In this document: positions 27,701-40,500 of the stretch, piece after piece
Position numbering within the stretch: position 1 is the stretch's first letter
How the letters are laid out: each line of letters begins with the position of its first letter
Assembly: GCA_033439265.1 (NCBI GenBank)
Contig: JAVTVX010000001.1
Location: 21,780,608 to 21,844,607 of the forward strand
Reading direction: 5' to 3'
DNA from: Dillenia suffruticosa
Taxonomy: Eukaryota; Streptophyta; Magnoliopsida; Dilleniales; Dilleniaceae
DNA length: 64,000 bases
The notes under the pieces: model-generated
The model's database searches: none
Told to the model about the DNA's origin: nothing
The model's input: only the letters and a program-made list of their open reading frames with translations
Translations under genes and position numbers: made by a program

Positions 27701-30700
27701 AGACCATACTCAAGGGCGTGTTTCTTGATTTTAGCTTGTTACAAGTCTGCTTCTAACAAAAAGGAACAAGATGAACGAGCCCAAAACTTGATTCTAAATT
27801 TAAACCAAGTTCAGCAAGAACTTGAGAATAACAGTTGCCGGCTTGAAGACCTACTGATTCAGCATAGAGAAATTGAAGGTAAGCTGACAAAGACTGAAGC
27901 TGCTTTATTATATCAACTTCTGATCTTGAACAAGCCAGAGTAACATTGGATAATTTAGCTGAGAAAAATGAGGAACTGAGGATGCTTGTAAAAGATCTCT
28001 ACCTGAAAAAATCGGAAGCTGAAGAACAGTTGGATGAACAAAAAGATATAGTTAGAGATTTGGAGAGAGAAATTCTTTGCCTGACTTCACTAGCAGATCA
28101 GAAGTTGCTATCCTCTATTGAAGACCTTGAAGAAGAATTGAGAAGAGTCATCAGTGATAGGGATTACCTCCAAGAAAAAGTTGGCTCCCTTGGTGATAAT
28201 CTTCAAATGGCATATGCATTGCCAGAAGAGAATGAAGCAATAGCTGTTGAAGCATGCCAGGTACCACTATTACTGTAACTATTGTTGTTGTTATTGTTTT
28301 TATCATTGTTATTGTTGTTCTTTTGGATAACAACAGCCATGTATCACTGCACTTTTTTGCTGGTTTTGATTATTGTAATGCATAGACTAAAATTAAGTAT
28401 GTCAGGAGTCGGGCAAGTAAACTTTATGCAGAACAAAAGGAAGAGGAGGTCAGGATATTGGAACATTTGGTTGAAGAACTCGAGTCTACAATAAATGTAT
28501 CGGAAAAAAAGGTTCGTTGGAAAATTAATTTCAAACTAGAATTTTACTTCCTGTTAGAAATGGATGAGTCTGCAAAATGTTATTTCTTAAATGGAAAAAA
28601 GCAAGTTGTAGAGACCAGTTGTCACTTTTGATTTGGTTTCTGAAAAGCTTATAGAAAATGTTTTCTGTTTGTGCTATTCCATAAAAAGTTGTCACAAGCT
28701 TTTGGTTGACTTTGCAAACTACTTATTGTAACTCGTTGTCAGATGATGAAAACACCTTGTGTCTCTCTTAGGTGCATGAATTGGATCAAGAAATGGAGAG
28801 ACACTGTTCCGTAAGAGAATTACTGGAACAGGAAGTCCAGGTGCTAAGACGGAGAAAATTGACAGTCGAAAGCATAACCGAATTTATGGATTCAGCAAGC
28901 TCTGGTATTGAAAGATATTGAAGGGGGGATTTCACGGTCAGAAGTGCTGCTTGTTTTATTCTTGAAGCAGTTGCTAGACTTTTCTCAAGTCCTGCATCTA
29001 ATGAGTAAGTTTGATTGCAGGATTTGGAATAGTTGATCTACAAAGCTTCATGAGGCACAAGATCGTATAAGAGTCTTTGAAGAAGAAAGAGCTAAGCAGG
29101 ATAAAGAGGTGCTGTGATAGTGTTTCTCTTGCCCACCATCACTTGAAAATAGTCACTTGAAGCCAAAATCATTTTTCCTTCTAGTTTCTCTCTCTCTCTC
29201 TCTTTCTGTGCTGATTCCTTTTGCTATATCATGTAGATCAAACAATGAGTACATCCCTGAACTTGTATTACATGCTCAAGCCCAAGCATCTCAATATCAA
29301 CAAAAGGTATAAGCAGCGATGCAGCATAATTTATACCTTTTGGTTTTTCTATCCTATTTACTTGACCAATACATAAACAGGCTGAGTAACCTTTAAAGGA
29401 TCCTGCCTGAGTCACTATACTGCCAAGATTAAAAAGAAGAAAAACAATATATTTGATGTTTTCCTCTTTGAATCAATAAAATTCTTAGGTCTATAACCTG
29501 GATGCAAATTCCGAATTGTTAAAGTGAAAGGATTTAGTTGAGTTTCTTCTACTGAGGTCCCTGTGGCTTTTGTTGAGTTGATGCCCTGTATCTTCTGCCC
29601 TCATCAAGTTATTTCTTTTATTTGTTTACTAGAGATGCCTTATCTGCACCATTCTTGGTTGCAGTATAGGACATTGGAAGCCATGGTTCATGAAGTGAAG
29701 GCAGATGCATCAACTTTGATATGTTCAGCCCCATCACTTGATAAAGTGAGGATGCTTGATGAGGAACAGGGGTTCTAGCTCACCATTTAGTTGTATAACT
29801 AATCTGGTTCAGCAGATGACCATCGAGAAGGATCAGGAGCTGTCAGTTGCTCGACTACGTATAGATGAACTAGAGGCTTTGTCAACTACGTGTCATAAGG
29901 AGGTAAGTTTTCTGCTCTAGACTGCCGCCCATTATCAAGAAATCTTGGAGACCTTATTCTGTTTTAATGACAAGGTATTGATTTACCATTTGGTAGTTAC
30001 CTGTTGAATGCACTGGCACTAAATTTATGTCTTTGAATTTCTGAAAATTTTAATTTCCCCTTCTCGGCTCTTCCTTTTTAAGCTGTTTTATATCCTGTCC
30101 ATACCAGCATTTGAATTTAAAGTTTACTTTGTTCTTTTACACTTACATTTAGTTTTCTCTTTTTCCAATGCGTAAATAAGTTGCTTCAGATCATTCTCTT
30201 TCATTATACTTCCCTTTTGCTCAAGCCTATGTACATATCTGTGGGCATTTTGGATCTAGCATAAGGATTCCTCACATCACTTTTTTGCTGTACATATGCA
30301 TGCTTAATGCTAGACTGGCTGCAGCTGAAAGCATGACACATGATGTCATTCGGGATTTACTTGGAGTTAAGTTGGACATAACCAAATATGCTGTACGTTT
30401 TAGAATATCATACGTGAAGCATGTGTTTTGCTTATCAGTTTCCTCATTCTTGGCTTCTTTTAATGTTGTATTCTAGAACTTTAATAGAACAGCATCATGT
30501 TCAAAAATTTGTGGAGGCACAACAAATTGAAAAATCCAATACTAAGGTTAGATAAAAATATTTTCATAGTCATAGTTATGCTTTTTAATCATTATTTCTC
30601 CAATGTATTTATTATTGTGGCAGGAACAAGAGATTCTCAAATTGAGGAAGAATATTGATGATTTACTTGAGGAAAAAGAACGGTGAGTCCCATGTATGAC

Positions 30701-31793
30701 TTCTTCTAAGCACTGTATTTTTGGTGTCATTTTGTACCCTTCGTTCTAAATCATGCCAATTTATAGATGTTTTACCTATACATACTGGTCTAGAACCAGT
30801 AGCGGGAAGAGTGTATGGGTGTGTGAAATCGGTGAGAAGAAGACTGAAGAGAGCGGGCAGTGAGCAGTGTGAGAGATGAGACTGAGAAGAGAAGAAAGTA
30901 ACCAAAGATGAAGTTTGGAGGCTTTTAAACCACATACAGTCCAGGCTCAGATAGATGCAACTAATCGGATAGAATCTAACTCTACTTGAAAGGGACAAGA
31001 AACAATTTGAGTGCTAAAACCGCTGTTCTGGAAATTTTTGTGCTATATCGTGGTAATAGGTGTGTGTTTCTGGATGGGCATCATTATTCTGTACTGCCTA
31101 AGGTTTAATCCATATGGTTGATCTGCCTGTTGATCACCCCAGAGATTCTTAGATTCTCTTCAAATATTGTAATTCTAAAGCTAATTTGTTTTCAGCACAT
31201 GTTCTTACATTAGCAAACGCTAACTGATATTATATTTTTTATTTTTTTTCATGGTTTTTGCAAAATTGGTATATATTGAAGCCAGTCGGATATCCTTGCT
31301 CTTCAAATGACGGTTGAGCAACTTCAAGAACACCATTACTTCCTCATCGCACAGAATGAAATGCTAAAGGTGCGGCTCATAGTCTTAAGGTCCATTCAAG
31401 GTCCTCAGGATAAACCTTCTGTTCTCTAACTTTGTGACAACCTGCTATGATTTTGTAGATGGATAAGGCAACTCTAAAGAAAAGGGTTCTTGAGCTGGAT
31501 GAGATGGTTGAGAAATTGTTTTGAATCTCTCTCAGTGTGCAGCCCCGAACTCAACAGCAGACGAGAACAAAGGCACGACTTTAGGTCATTGCCTAGTCTT
31601 TACACACACACAACGTTTCCTGTTTTACCAGGCAAAGAGCCTGTTGAGGACGCATGATACTGATTTGTCCAAGAAGGTAGCAGAATCTGAAGCACTTCTT
31701 TTGCGTGTGAATGATGAACTAGCTCAGTATCGCCATTTGGTGGCTGACATGCCGATGGCAAATGGTTGGATTTGGCTTAGACACGGAATATAG
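18750..31793 (+). pseudogene. KIN12E: KIN-12-type kinesin, unprocessed pseudogene
   Basis: The start at 18750 reads MSREGMTGRFHG and family-like segments follow in order: HNVQ near 19222, QGYSRCLRQES at 19450, HPETRFTFDH, the P-loop TGSGKTFTMM at about 19822-19851, then SCKCCFL followed by a TAG stop (20133-20135) before IYNEQITDLLE. Next come the microtubule-binding and switch parts (MNSESGWSH, LVDLAGS and SSGAEGDR), SLGGNSKTTIIANVSPS at 21512-21575 and a long coiled-coil tail from about 21870 to 31793. Lesions are numerous: stops near 19000 and 19046, frameshifts in the GAANRK region near 20430, near 22797 and in the tail, and a LINE insertion at 24396-24928. Most former GT-AG introns remain, so the copy arose by DNA duplication and not by retroposition. 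Working relatives act at the phragmoplast during cytokinesis. The subgroup label E is my best match, not certain. Confidence 0.85.
24396..24928 (+). mobile_element. RTE-like LINE 3' fragment inside the kinesin pseudogene
   Basis: The plus strand encodes remnants of the C-terminal end of a plant non-LTR polymerase: RMCGETRS-like, then KIRECRLRLF, then near the end SDRNKWRRKIRTN. After this come AT-rich sequence and a 3' end containing AATTGTTGGG and GTTATCGTTGTTGTAC. The same 3' terminus with TTG repeats is seen in the minus-strand copy at 44226-45760. The piece is 5'-truncated and interrupted by stops. Confidence 0.65.
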
Positions 31794-32215
31794 GTTAATG
31801 CCTACTTGGTTGTCCTTGATTCTTGCATCCAAGACCAGCTTAGACACGAAATATGGATGAAGTCCCCTTTTTCCCTTTCCAAGTGTTCCTCCCCCCACCC
31901 ACAAAAAAAAGTATATGACAAAAATGTAGTCTTTTGTCGATCATGATTCTGAACTTCAATGAAAGAAGACTGCCTAAGTATTTCCTTCATCGATTGTCCT
32001 GCTTAATTGCTAAAAGGCTTTCCTCTATCTGCAGACTGCACGTACGTATGGTATTCAGGTTGTGTCCAAATGTTGCTGGTCGTTGCACCAGTAATGGAGT
32101 GTACTTGTCCGTCTCACCACCACTATATTATTTGGTGATGCTTGAAAATGTAGTACTAATAATAATAATTTCCCCACTCACAGGTAAGCCGATTGTTATT
32201 TTCTGTGGATGTCGA

Positions 32216-32417
32216 ACCAACGTTTTTTATGGTCTAGTGGGAAGAACACTAGTTTCTCATACAAAAAATCGGGATTTGAGTCTTGATAGGCACAAAAACG
32301 ATATTGGGAGAGTTATCTCCCTATTGGGACTTGACAGCAGTTCGACAGAGATTAGTCGGAGTAAAGTTGTGAATATTCGATGGTGGACCAAGTATAGAAA
32401 CCACAAAAAAAAGAAAT
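32216..32417 (+). mobile_element. Family C tRNA-headed SINE, copy 1
   Basis: It begins ACCAACGTTTTTTATGG. An A-box-like TGGTCTAGTGGGAAGA and a B-box-like GGGATTTGAGTC sit about 35 bp apart, as in a tRNA gene. A body of about 120 bp and an A-rich tail follow. It aligns end to end with 49690-49884. I could not find a clear target duplication for this copy. Confidence 0.65.
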
Positions 32418-32722
32418 GATTTTTAAAACTTATGTTTCTGTTTATTTCCCCGGGAAGTGAGTTTCACTTTGTAAATCTTTTGAAGCAATTTTTTTTTAAA
32501 TTATTATAATTATTTGGGGGAGGGGTGGGGTTTGATGCAAATTGGGCGTGTTTTGTGCCAGATCGCGGCTAACGGAACCGGTTGCTGCAGAGATGGCCCA
32601 AGACAGCCGTTGTGGGCCTAATTGGACTTATTGGACCACTTCTGGATGAAATTACAGTTTGGGCCCAAATGGGCCAGCACGACTGTTTCTTCACTAGTCC
32701 AATTTCTGTGGCAGTTGATGGG

Positions 32723-32809
32723 GTCTCTAAAGGGATAGTTTAGTGGTACAAATCCCTCTCCCTTAATATGGTGATTCCATGTTCAAATTCTTGTACAATA
32801 AAAAAAAAA
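32723..32809 (+). mobile_element. Family A mini tRNA-like retroelement, copy 2
   Basis: 87 bp: TCTCTAAAGGGATAGTTTAG at the head (A-box-like GGATAGTTTAGTGGTACAA), B-box-like TGTTCAAATTCTTG, then an A-tail. It is flanked by the perfect 9-bp duplication GTTGATGGG at 32714-32722 and 32810-32818. This gives the cleanest boundaries in the family. Confidence 0.75.
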
Positions 32810-32880
32810 GTTGATGGGTTTATAATGAGCCGTATTGGGCCCTTGTGCATCAAATAATTGCAGGAAGAGTTTTTTGAAAG

Positions 32881-32966
32881 TTTTTTTTTTTTTTTTGGTT
32901 ACACAAAAATTTGAATCTTGAATATCAGGATTGGAGAGGGGGATTGTGACCACCAGGTAGGGACTA
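32881..32966 (-). mobile_element. Family A mini tRNA-like retroelement, copy 3
   Basis: On the minus strand it reads CTGGTGGTCACAATCCCCCT, then GATTCAAATTTTTGTG, then 16 A. It matches the head, B-box and tail order of the other copies. It lies directly against the poly-A end of the LINE fragment at 32967-33250, which is in the same orientation. Confidence 0.6.
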
Positions 32967-33250
32967 TTTTTTTTTTTTGGATAAGAAGATGAACAGAGAA
33001 AAAACAAAAGCCAGCAAAGGGCCAGAACAAAACTCAGTCCCTGCTTACGCCGATCACCAGCTGTCAACTGACGATCCTGCTTAACTCTTCACCATCTTTG
33101 TCCTTCGACAGCAGCAGAAGAATGGATGTGGGATGGTCTACCAGCGGAGACAAGCCTTCAGAGCCCTCTTTACCCAAATCTGCCAGATGGTCCGCCCGCC
33201 TGTTAGCTTTCATAAAGATATGCTTACTTCACCATCTCCCAAGCTCCTCA
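32967..33250 (-). mobile_element. L1-type LINE 3' end with RNase H remnant
   Basis: The minus strand encodes KANRRADHLADLGKEG, which looks like the end of the RNase H domain of plant L1 elements, and then reaches a stop. A 3' untranslated stretch ending ATCTTCTTATCC and a poly-A (T-run at about 32968-32978 in plus orientation) follow. It is strongly 5'-truncated. The left boundary is set by the tail; the right one is approximate. Confidence 0.55.
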
Positions 33251-33539
33251 AAACACTTGAAGATATGATTTTCTGAAAGTTATTTACGATGAAGAAGTGC
33301 TCATGTTCACAAAAATAAAAAAGTGCTCATGGGATATTTGCAGTAGAATTATATTTATAATAAATTATTTTATCTAAAATATCTTCCCTTCATAATAAAT
33401 TATCTTATCTATAATATAGACCCTCATTTTCTACAATGTACCACTTGATCTCTACCAGATTGCCGTTCAAGCTAAGAATTTTGCTAATTATATTTCTATC
33501 TAAGCTGCATGAAGGTACAAAAGTCTACCCATCAGGCCG

Positions 33540-33697
33540 TATGCTAAAACTGAATTTTGATTGTGAGTTCGATTAGCGATTTGAGTATAGAATATACTAC
33601 ATTGGACGATAATCTCTTAAATAGGTCATTGTAAATTTCGGATCGGATTAGTCTGAATATGATTTCGAATACCGATTGTTCTAGTATCCCAAAAAAA
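33540..33697 (+). mobile_element. Family B short A-tailed repeat, copy 3
   Basis: It carries the core ACTACATTGGACGATAATCT, then TTAAATAGGTCATTGTAAAT, then CGGATCGGATTAGTCTGAAT and ATTTCGAATACCGA, and a short A-tail near 33691. It is the best match to copy 1 in the 3' half. Confidence 0.6.
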
Positions 33698-34533
33698 CCA
33701 AACTTTGATGGTTCAGTTGAGCAAACTTCAGGCAGAGCAAACTTCGACCTGGGTCATCGAAGCCACCCTGGCATGTATGTCCTAAACACCCCTTCCTAGT
33801 GTCATTCAACTCCTCCGTGATGATGCTGATGGAGTTTCCTTTGGAAAAGACTAATTGGGCTTGGGCCCCCCTTTTAGTCTGTTTTCTCTGGGCCTTTCGT
33901 ATGAACCGAAAAAACAAAATAAAAAAAAAATTTACAGCTACCCCTCTTTGTAAGGCTGTAAGTATTTACGATGGTAGAGAAAACAAGTAATTACAGGTTA
34001 AATCTGACCACGTTAAATCTAACTGAATCTAATTTAAATCGAGTTCAGCTCTTATGGAATAAAACTCTCTGGATACTTGTTTTTGCCACACAAAATTCAA
34101 ACATGAGATATTGCTTGAGCGATACCAATGCCGGACCAACCAAGCTTTGGTGCCTTTGGTGCCTTTGGCGCCAGCCTATATATGTAATATACTATGAAAA
34201 CATCCTAAGCAAATTTATCACCCCACCAATGTTCGAAATTCATGGCTAAAGGCAGTACCGAAAGCATTACTTACATGCCATGGCTAGAATAAATAGGAAG
34301 GCCCTTAATAGATAACTAAAACTTGCATTTGCATAGGCCATTTTGTTGATCCTAGATACCCAATCAAGAGCTGCTTTCAATTTCAATACCTCCGAGTTGA
34401 CCAACTAATCAACTGTTTTTACAGAAACTAACATATATACTTTTCTACTCTCTTTCCCATCCAGCAGACCAACAAAAACCTCGAGATATGTTAGATGAAT
34501 ACTTACAGGTTCAATTTAAATGAGAGGGGCCAC

Positions 34534-37500
34534 TTAAATCCGCCGTGCAGAACTTACTGATGGCAAACTAGATGTCTGATCTGTTGGAAATGCAGGCAAT
34601 TCTCCGACCTTACACTCTTCTGCGCATCCAACTCCTTGTGAAGCATTGCTTGTATTGTCTCCTGGCACCTGTAGCATACAACAGGATATTGGCATACACG
34701 AAAATAGTTTCTTAGTAACATGATTCTAAGAAGCTTTACACAGATTATACAAGTTCTTTGGCAGCATGTAAACAATTAATAGCAAACAAGTCTACTCTTA
34801 GCATAGTTGGCAATGGGGACTGAGTCAGACAAAACTAATTAAACAACTATTGAAGCTATTGGCAAAGCAGAGATCAGGGTCAACATCAATAGAGTCGTTG
34901 AAAACGATTAACTTCCAACATGTTTCATAATGGTCAAATACCATTAAATTTTGATACTCTCAATCGAACTTCTCACTGCGAATATGCTATTAATTATCAT
35001 ATTCAAGAAAATGCACTTTCCTCCATTTGTCCCAGATATTATTTCCCTATGCAGAAACTGCAGATTTAATTTCTCTAAGTGATCTGGTATTTTTCCAGTG
35101 ACATGAATGCCACTTGTCACTTGTCAGGGATTGGGTGGGGGGATCAAACAATGAAAGATCACAACTTCTGGTGAAATTCAAGATGCAGGAACAAGTATGA
35201 TTCACAGGAATTGGCTGCAAACTTATGCAGTGGAATATAGTACCAGTAAATGCTAATACGAATGAAAAGCACCTCAAAATTCTGAAACTTCTTCACCAGC
35301 CTCATATACTGGTCGCGGGCTTCTGGGTGCCGAACCATGGATTGAACCCTTGCCAATGCCTTCTCAACCCCAGCATATTTTTGTTTTCTACCTATACGCA
35401 AAAATTCATACTCATCATTCTTATCTGTGTCGGGGGCCATATTTCTGCCTTTTTCTTGTGATCGAAATCCTCGCAAGCCAGTCCCTTTCCGCCTCCAACG
35501 CAATATAGCTTTCTCCACAATACCAACAGACCAAACAACCTTTTTATATTGCTTACGAACCTGATGTCCCCTCACATGGGCCTGCTTGTTGTCCACAAAA
35601 ACAAATCAAAAGGATGAGCAAAATGAAATGGAAGTTCCATTCAGCTGGAAACAAAAAAAACTGTTAGCTGACTGTGTATGTTGACACTTCAATTGGCATA
35701 AAGTAAATGTGATATTGACAAATTACTATACTTCTCTTTTACACACACCTCAGCGATTAATCAGACCATATTCTCCAAAGAAAAATAAATGAAGTTAGAC
35801 ATTATTATTTCAGAAATCATGGTCTTCTATTCCAGCACACATTCCACGATAAAGCCTAAAAAGGGCAGTCAAATGATTCAGTTTAATGACAAGGATGCAT
35901 AGCAACTGAGAATTCCAAATCTGTACTCCGAGATTCTTGAAAGGGCTTTCACCACACACCTGAATTTGCAAGCAAAAAATAAGCAAGCATTAATAGAAAA
36001 GCATACCTGAATTTGCACTATACGTCTGCGTATGCTCAGAAAATCTTTTCGCCCTTTCCAGCCACGATATCTTTGCTGAATCCTTATGGCTGCATTATGC
36101 AAATAATCTGTGAAGTTACTAACTTTCTGTACTCTATCCACTGATCCAAGGGCAACTAGGTTAAGTGACACTTCAGGCTTGTCATCGTGGCTCTCCTGTC
36201 TCTGACGGAACGAACGATTCCTGAAAGCAGCATGTATCAATGCAGCTGCATAAGCCGATTTTTTAACGGCAGCTAAAGACTCTCTAAGAGAAATTTGCTC
36301 ATTGCTAAGACCATCCAATGGAACAACATTCTCAACTTCACTCTCAATGGCTTTTTCTGCAGCAATAGTTGCCGCAACACTGTCGAGCACATTTTCTGTA
36401 ACAGTCAAGGATGAGAGGTGATTAATTAGGTCTGCTTCTGCTAAATATCCTGCAATCCCTTTATGCCCCTGACTTGAGGCCAAATCGGCTGCTGTACGTC
36501 CCCCAGGAAATGCTGGAGTTGGGTCCTCAACTGCACCAGGAGCTCCGCCCAATTTAACAAGGGCAATGACTGTTTCTTCTCTGATAGGGAAAAGAACAGA
36601 ATTAGCAATTACCAATGTCAATATGACATTTACAAACTTAGGACTAAAAAGGGCTAATCCGGTGAACAAAGTGCTCCCCGACTTAGTGCGGGGGTAGAGG
36701 GAGGGTGGATATATATGTACATAGCCTTCCCATTGCATTTTCTGCAAAGAGGCTGTTTCCACGTCTCAAACCCGTGATCTCGAGGTCACCAAAGGAGCAA
36801 CTCCAATCCTCGAGGTCACCATTGCATTTACAAACTTACAACTAACGATGAGATAATAACTCATACATGAATGTTAATTTGCATGGTACAAACTGAACAA
36901 GTAGCCAGGTATGGATTAGTTTTTACAATCATATGGCAGAGCAAAAAATTGATCATTTTAGCCTTTATCAATAATTCAAACTAACAAACATGAATTTTCC
37001 ATAACAGAATCCAAAAAAATTGAGACAACAGAAACCCAGAAAAAAGAAACAAACCAGTGACAAATTTTCCCAAAACTTTTAGGATGCTTCCATTAAATCC
37101 AGTCTTAAGGTCATCAATTATAATCATTACCGAAGCATCCAACAAAGATACATCCACACCAGACATGCTCTAAACATGAATGCTAAATGCAACATTCAAT
37201 ACCCATTTATGCAGTTTCCAGCATTCTAACTTAAAAAAAGAATGAAATTGGAATTGCCAATGGCTACAGAAAAACAGTCAAAGATGCCAAAAGCAGAAAG
37301 AACAATTTAACATCTGAACAGTTTTTGGACAAAGAGCTATTAAATGGTAAAAGTATTACCTTCCAAAGTATGATGCCCAGTGAAGAGCTGTCCTACCATG
37401 TGCATCTCTGAAATTAGAATTGACACCTGCTGCAACTATAGGCGCCATTGCCCACTGGTAACCAAGAGCAGCTGCCAAGTGAATAACCCCTTGGCCTTGA

Positions 37501-40500
37501 TCATCCACAACATGAGGTCCTTTACCCTCCTCATGAATTTTACAAACTAGCCACTCATAAAGTCTATCTTTAAGCAAATTTTGTATCACAACGTCTTTAA
37601 GGTCCATTTCATTTCCTTCACAGGTTGTAATCCTAGTCCAGTCATTTTCGGTCTCAGTTTTTGTTGCATAGATACCATTTTTTAGCTTACATTTATTACA
37701 TTTCTCAAATGAGCAATCCAACCACTTTCTGTCAACATAATGTATCATTTTTGCCAGACGTAATTGGAAACACACTTCTTCTTCTGGAGCGCATTTAATG
37801 GCCATGGTATACGATCTTTCACGATACTCGAATTCCCGCACCTCGCTGCATGCTAACCGATTGCAGCAGGTGACATAGAATGGAACACGTCCTGGAGCAT
37901 GTAAAGGAGCTTGGCACCGAATGACATCATCAGTAAGGACCTCAGCTGGGACCTCAATTTCACCAAACATACAGCACCACTTGGTGCTGCCAGTAAGCTT
38001 TCTATCTCCCAAAAATTTACCTGTAATTAGTACCTGGAACGGGCAGGCAGAAACCAAGATGAACATAATTCTTGCATTCTGAAGCAACAGAGAACATATT
38101 AAAAGCTTTCACAGGATGTCAGTAAGTGTACCTTTGTTCCGATTCCAGCATAAGCCCAATCCGGTGAGAAATCCAAAATGCTAAATAGCTGTTCCTGAGA
38201 AAGGGAAGGGCCCAGAGAATCAGTATCCAACTGCATATGACGTGATAAACTGGATACTTCCTTGTCATCACTAGGATTATTGAGAGTATTCCAGTAATTT
38301 GTAGAGTCAGAAGCCATCAAAGAATCATCACAATCTACACCAATTTCCTTGTCCATCCATCTGCTAAAGCTGTCAAGTTTTTTCAGCTCTCCTGATTCCT
38401 GAATGGTCGGCCCACGTTCAGAGTTCTTCTCAACTTGGGTATTAGAACTTAGACGTGCCTGAGAATTAGTATCTTGCCGAGAAGAAGGATCAACTACTTG
38501 ACAGGCATTCTCCTGTAGCGCCAGAATTTGAGTGTAAGTAACTTTGCATAAGAACAAAATAAATACATGAAAAAAATAAAAAACAACAAACCAAATTATG
38601 CATTTCACATTAAAAAAACTCTTAATTTTTTTTTTTTTTAATATGAAAAGAGTGAACATTATAGATCCCTAACAAATAGAGTTCACACTTAATTTCCAAG
38701 ACAACAAAATAGTTAACATTCCATTGTAATCATCTATAATGGAGCATTCCTATATGGAATTTTCTGTAAATTCTGTTAAATGATATAAGAATTCATCCAA
38801 GCAGTTTAAATATTAACAAAAAAGACATAGAAACTGCAAAATCAAATAGCAGCCACCAATTGAAATGGGCATGACACAAAAATCTAGTCCAATATGCCCT
38901 TCAGAGCTCACTGTTTAGGTATATGGTGCAGAGCAAAGATGCCATTGTGGATAGACCCCAAAGGTCAAGTATTCAAGCTGGTCATGTAGATGACAATGAC
39001 AACTTCTGGTCAAAGGAAAAAAGGATGATAAATGTCACAAAATACTCGCTTTGTTTAGGTTGAGCATAACTTGAGACTGGGAAAAAAAACCAAACTACTC
39101 CCAAGTGGTGCCTTCATGCAAAGTGCAGAAAACACAAAAGGAGTCAATTTTGATATCTAAAGGTAGCAATAATTATGAAATGAGCAAATATTCATTGCAA
39201 GTTGTCCAGGTTGCAATAATGTTGGAAGATTGAATTATTTATAGCTTCTTTAGACATCAAACTGATTTTCCATCAAACGCACATCGTTTGCTTGGTAAAG
39301 CTAGATATTAAATGTGGAAATTCATAAGCCAAACCTGTACTCTCTGGGAAGCTGCTTCAATATTCACAGAAGAATTCAACCTATTTCCAGAGTCTGGGAC
39401 TGTGTTCTGACGAATTTCAGAATGTACCAGGGCATCTGTTATCTCATGAGCAATTAAGTGTGATCCACTGGATTGTTGAATGTAATATTTCTGCTCAGAC
39501 AAACTTGGCAAGCTACCCATTGGAGTGTGAATCACGGGCCACATTGATGTACTCACAACAGGGTACATATTGGATTCAGCTATCCCCAAGCCATGATGCT
39601 TTCCCAACTGCTTGGAAAATCCTAGAAAGATTATACATAATACAATGTTAGACACCTTTGACAATTCATATTCAGATAAAATACACACACAAGCATTTAT
39701 ACCATTGCCAATTCAATGCTATCTAGGGTCATGCAAGTTATGGAGTGGAGTTGCAAAGCCATATAGGGTGCCATAATGCCATGCCCAAGAAGATTGGGTC
39801 TCCTCAAGGCCTTCTGTAAATATTTTAAGATTTCATATTTTGTAGACTCCCTCCATCCTTTAATTATACATAAAGTGTATTACATTGGTTTGGTGGTTTA
39901 TCTGCATTTTCTCTCAAGGAAAAAGTTATCCCTCTTCTCCACAGCCAAAAGTTAAATAAGTAATAATAATAATGCAGCATAAAAGTGAACCAATACCCTG
40001 GCCTTCCACTCTACCAACAAAACCCCCCCTCCCAAAAAAAAGGATGCAATAACTCCCATTTTAGCAAGCAGTAATCTTCTTTATATTATGTCTCTTTTCA
40101 GAATGACAGGTGGTATGGCTAAGCAATACAAAAGTACCTCAGTGAATTCATAAATTGTCACAAGGCCCGAATCCAAAAAGGGTTCAGTGATTAGTAATTT
40201 GGTACTTAAAAATATTGGTCTTACTGATCTGTTGGGGAACTGTGTTCAGGAGATCTGCATTAGAACCAAATTCATTCTCAGGAACATGTTTTCCTCCACT
40301 TATCCGATTCAATGCATTAGTTCTGGTACTCAGTTCTGAGAAGGGGCATGGTTGATGGAGTCTTTTTTTTCTCTTCCAAATTAGGATCCTTGCCCATGGC
40401 TCTCAACAGATCAATAGTGATGACTTCTTCCAGGTGAACAGACATAAATGTCGGGTAATTATATAACATGCTATAAGAGTACTGAGGCTACATAATATAT

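Larger units (their letters stand above)
31794..34533. other. Intergenic region rich in short retroelements
   Basis: No host gene is recognised between the kinesin remnant and the CAMTA terminus. The region holds one family C element, two family A elements, one LINE 3' end and one family B element, listed separately. The rest is AT-rich. The frame open at 31934-32419 is read-through of the family C element and ends in its A-tail. Confidence 0.6.

Noticed and set aside
31934-32419. A 161-codon open frame ending in a lysine run
   Set aside because: Its second half is the family C SINE and the final lysines are its A-tail, so it is read-through of a repeat.
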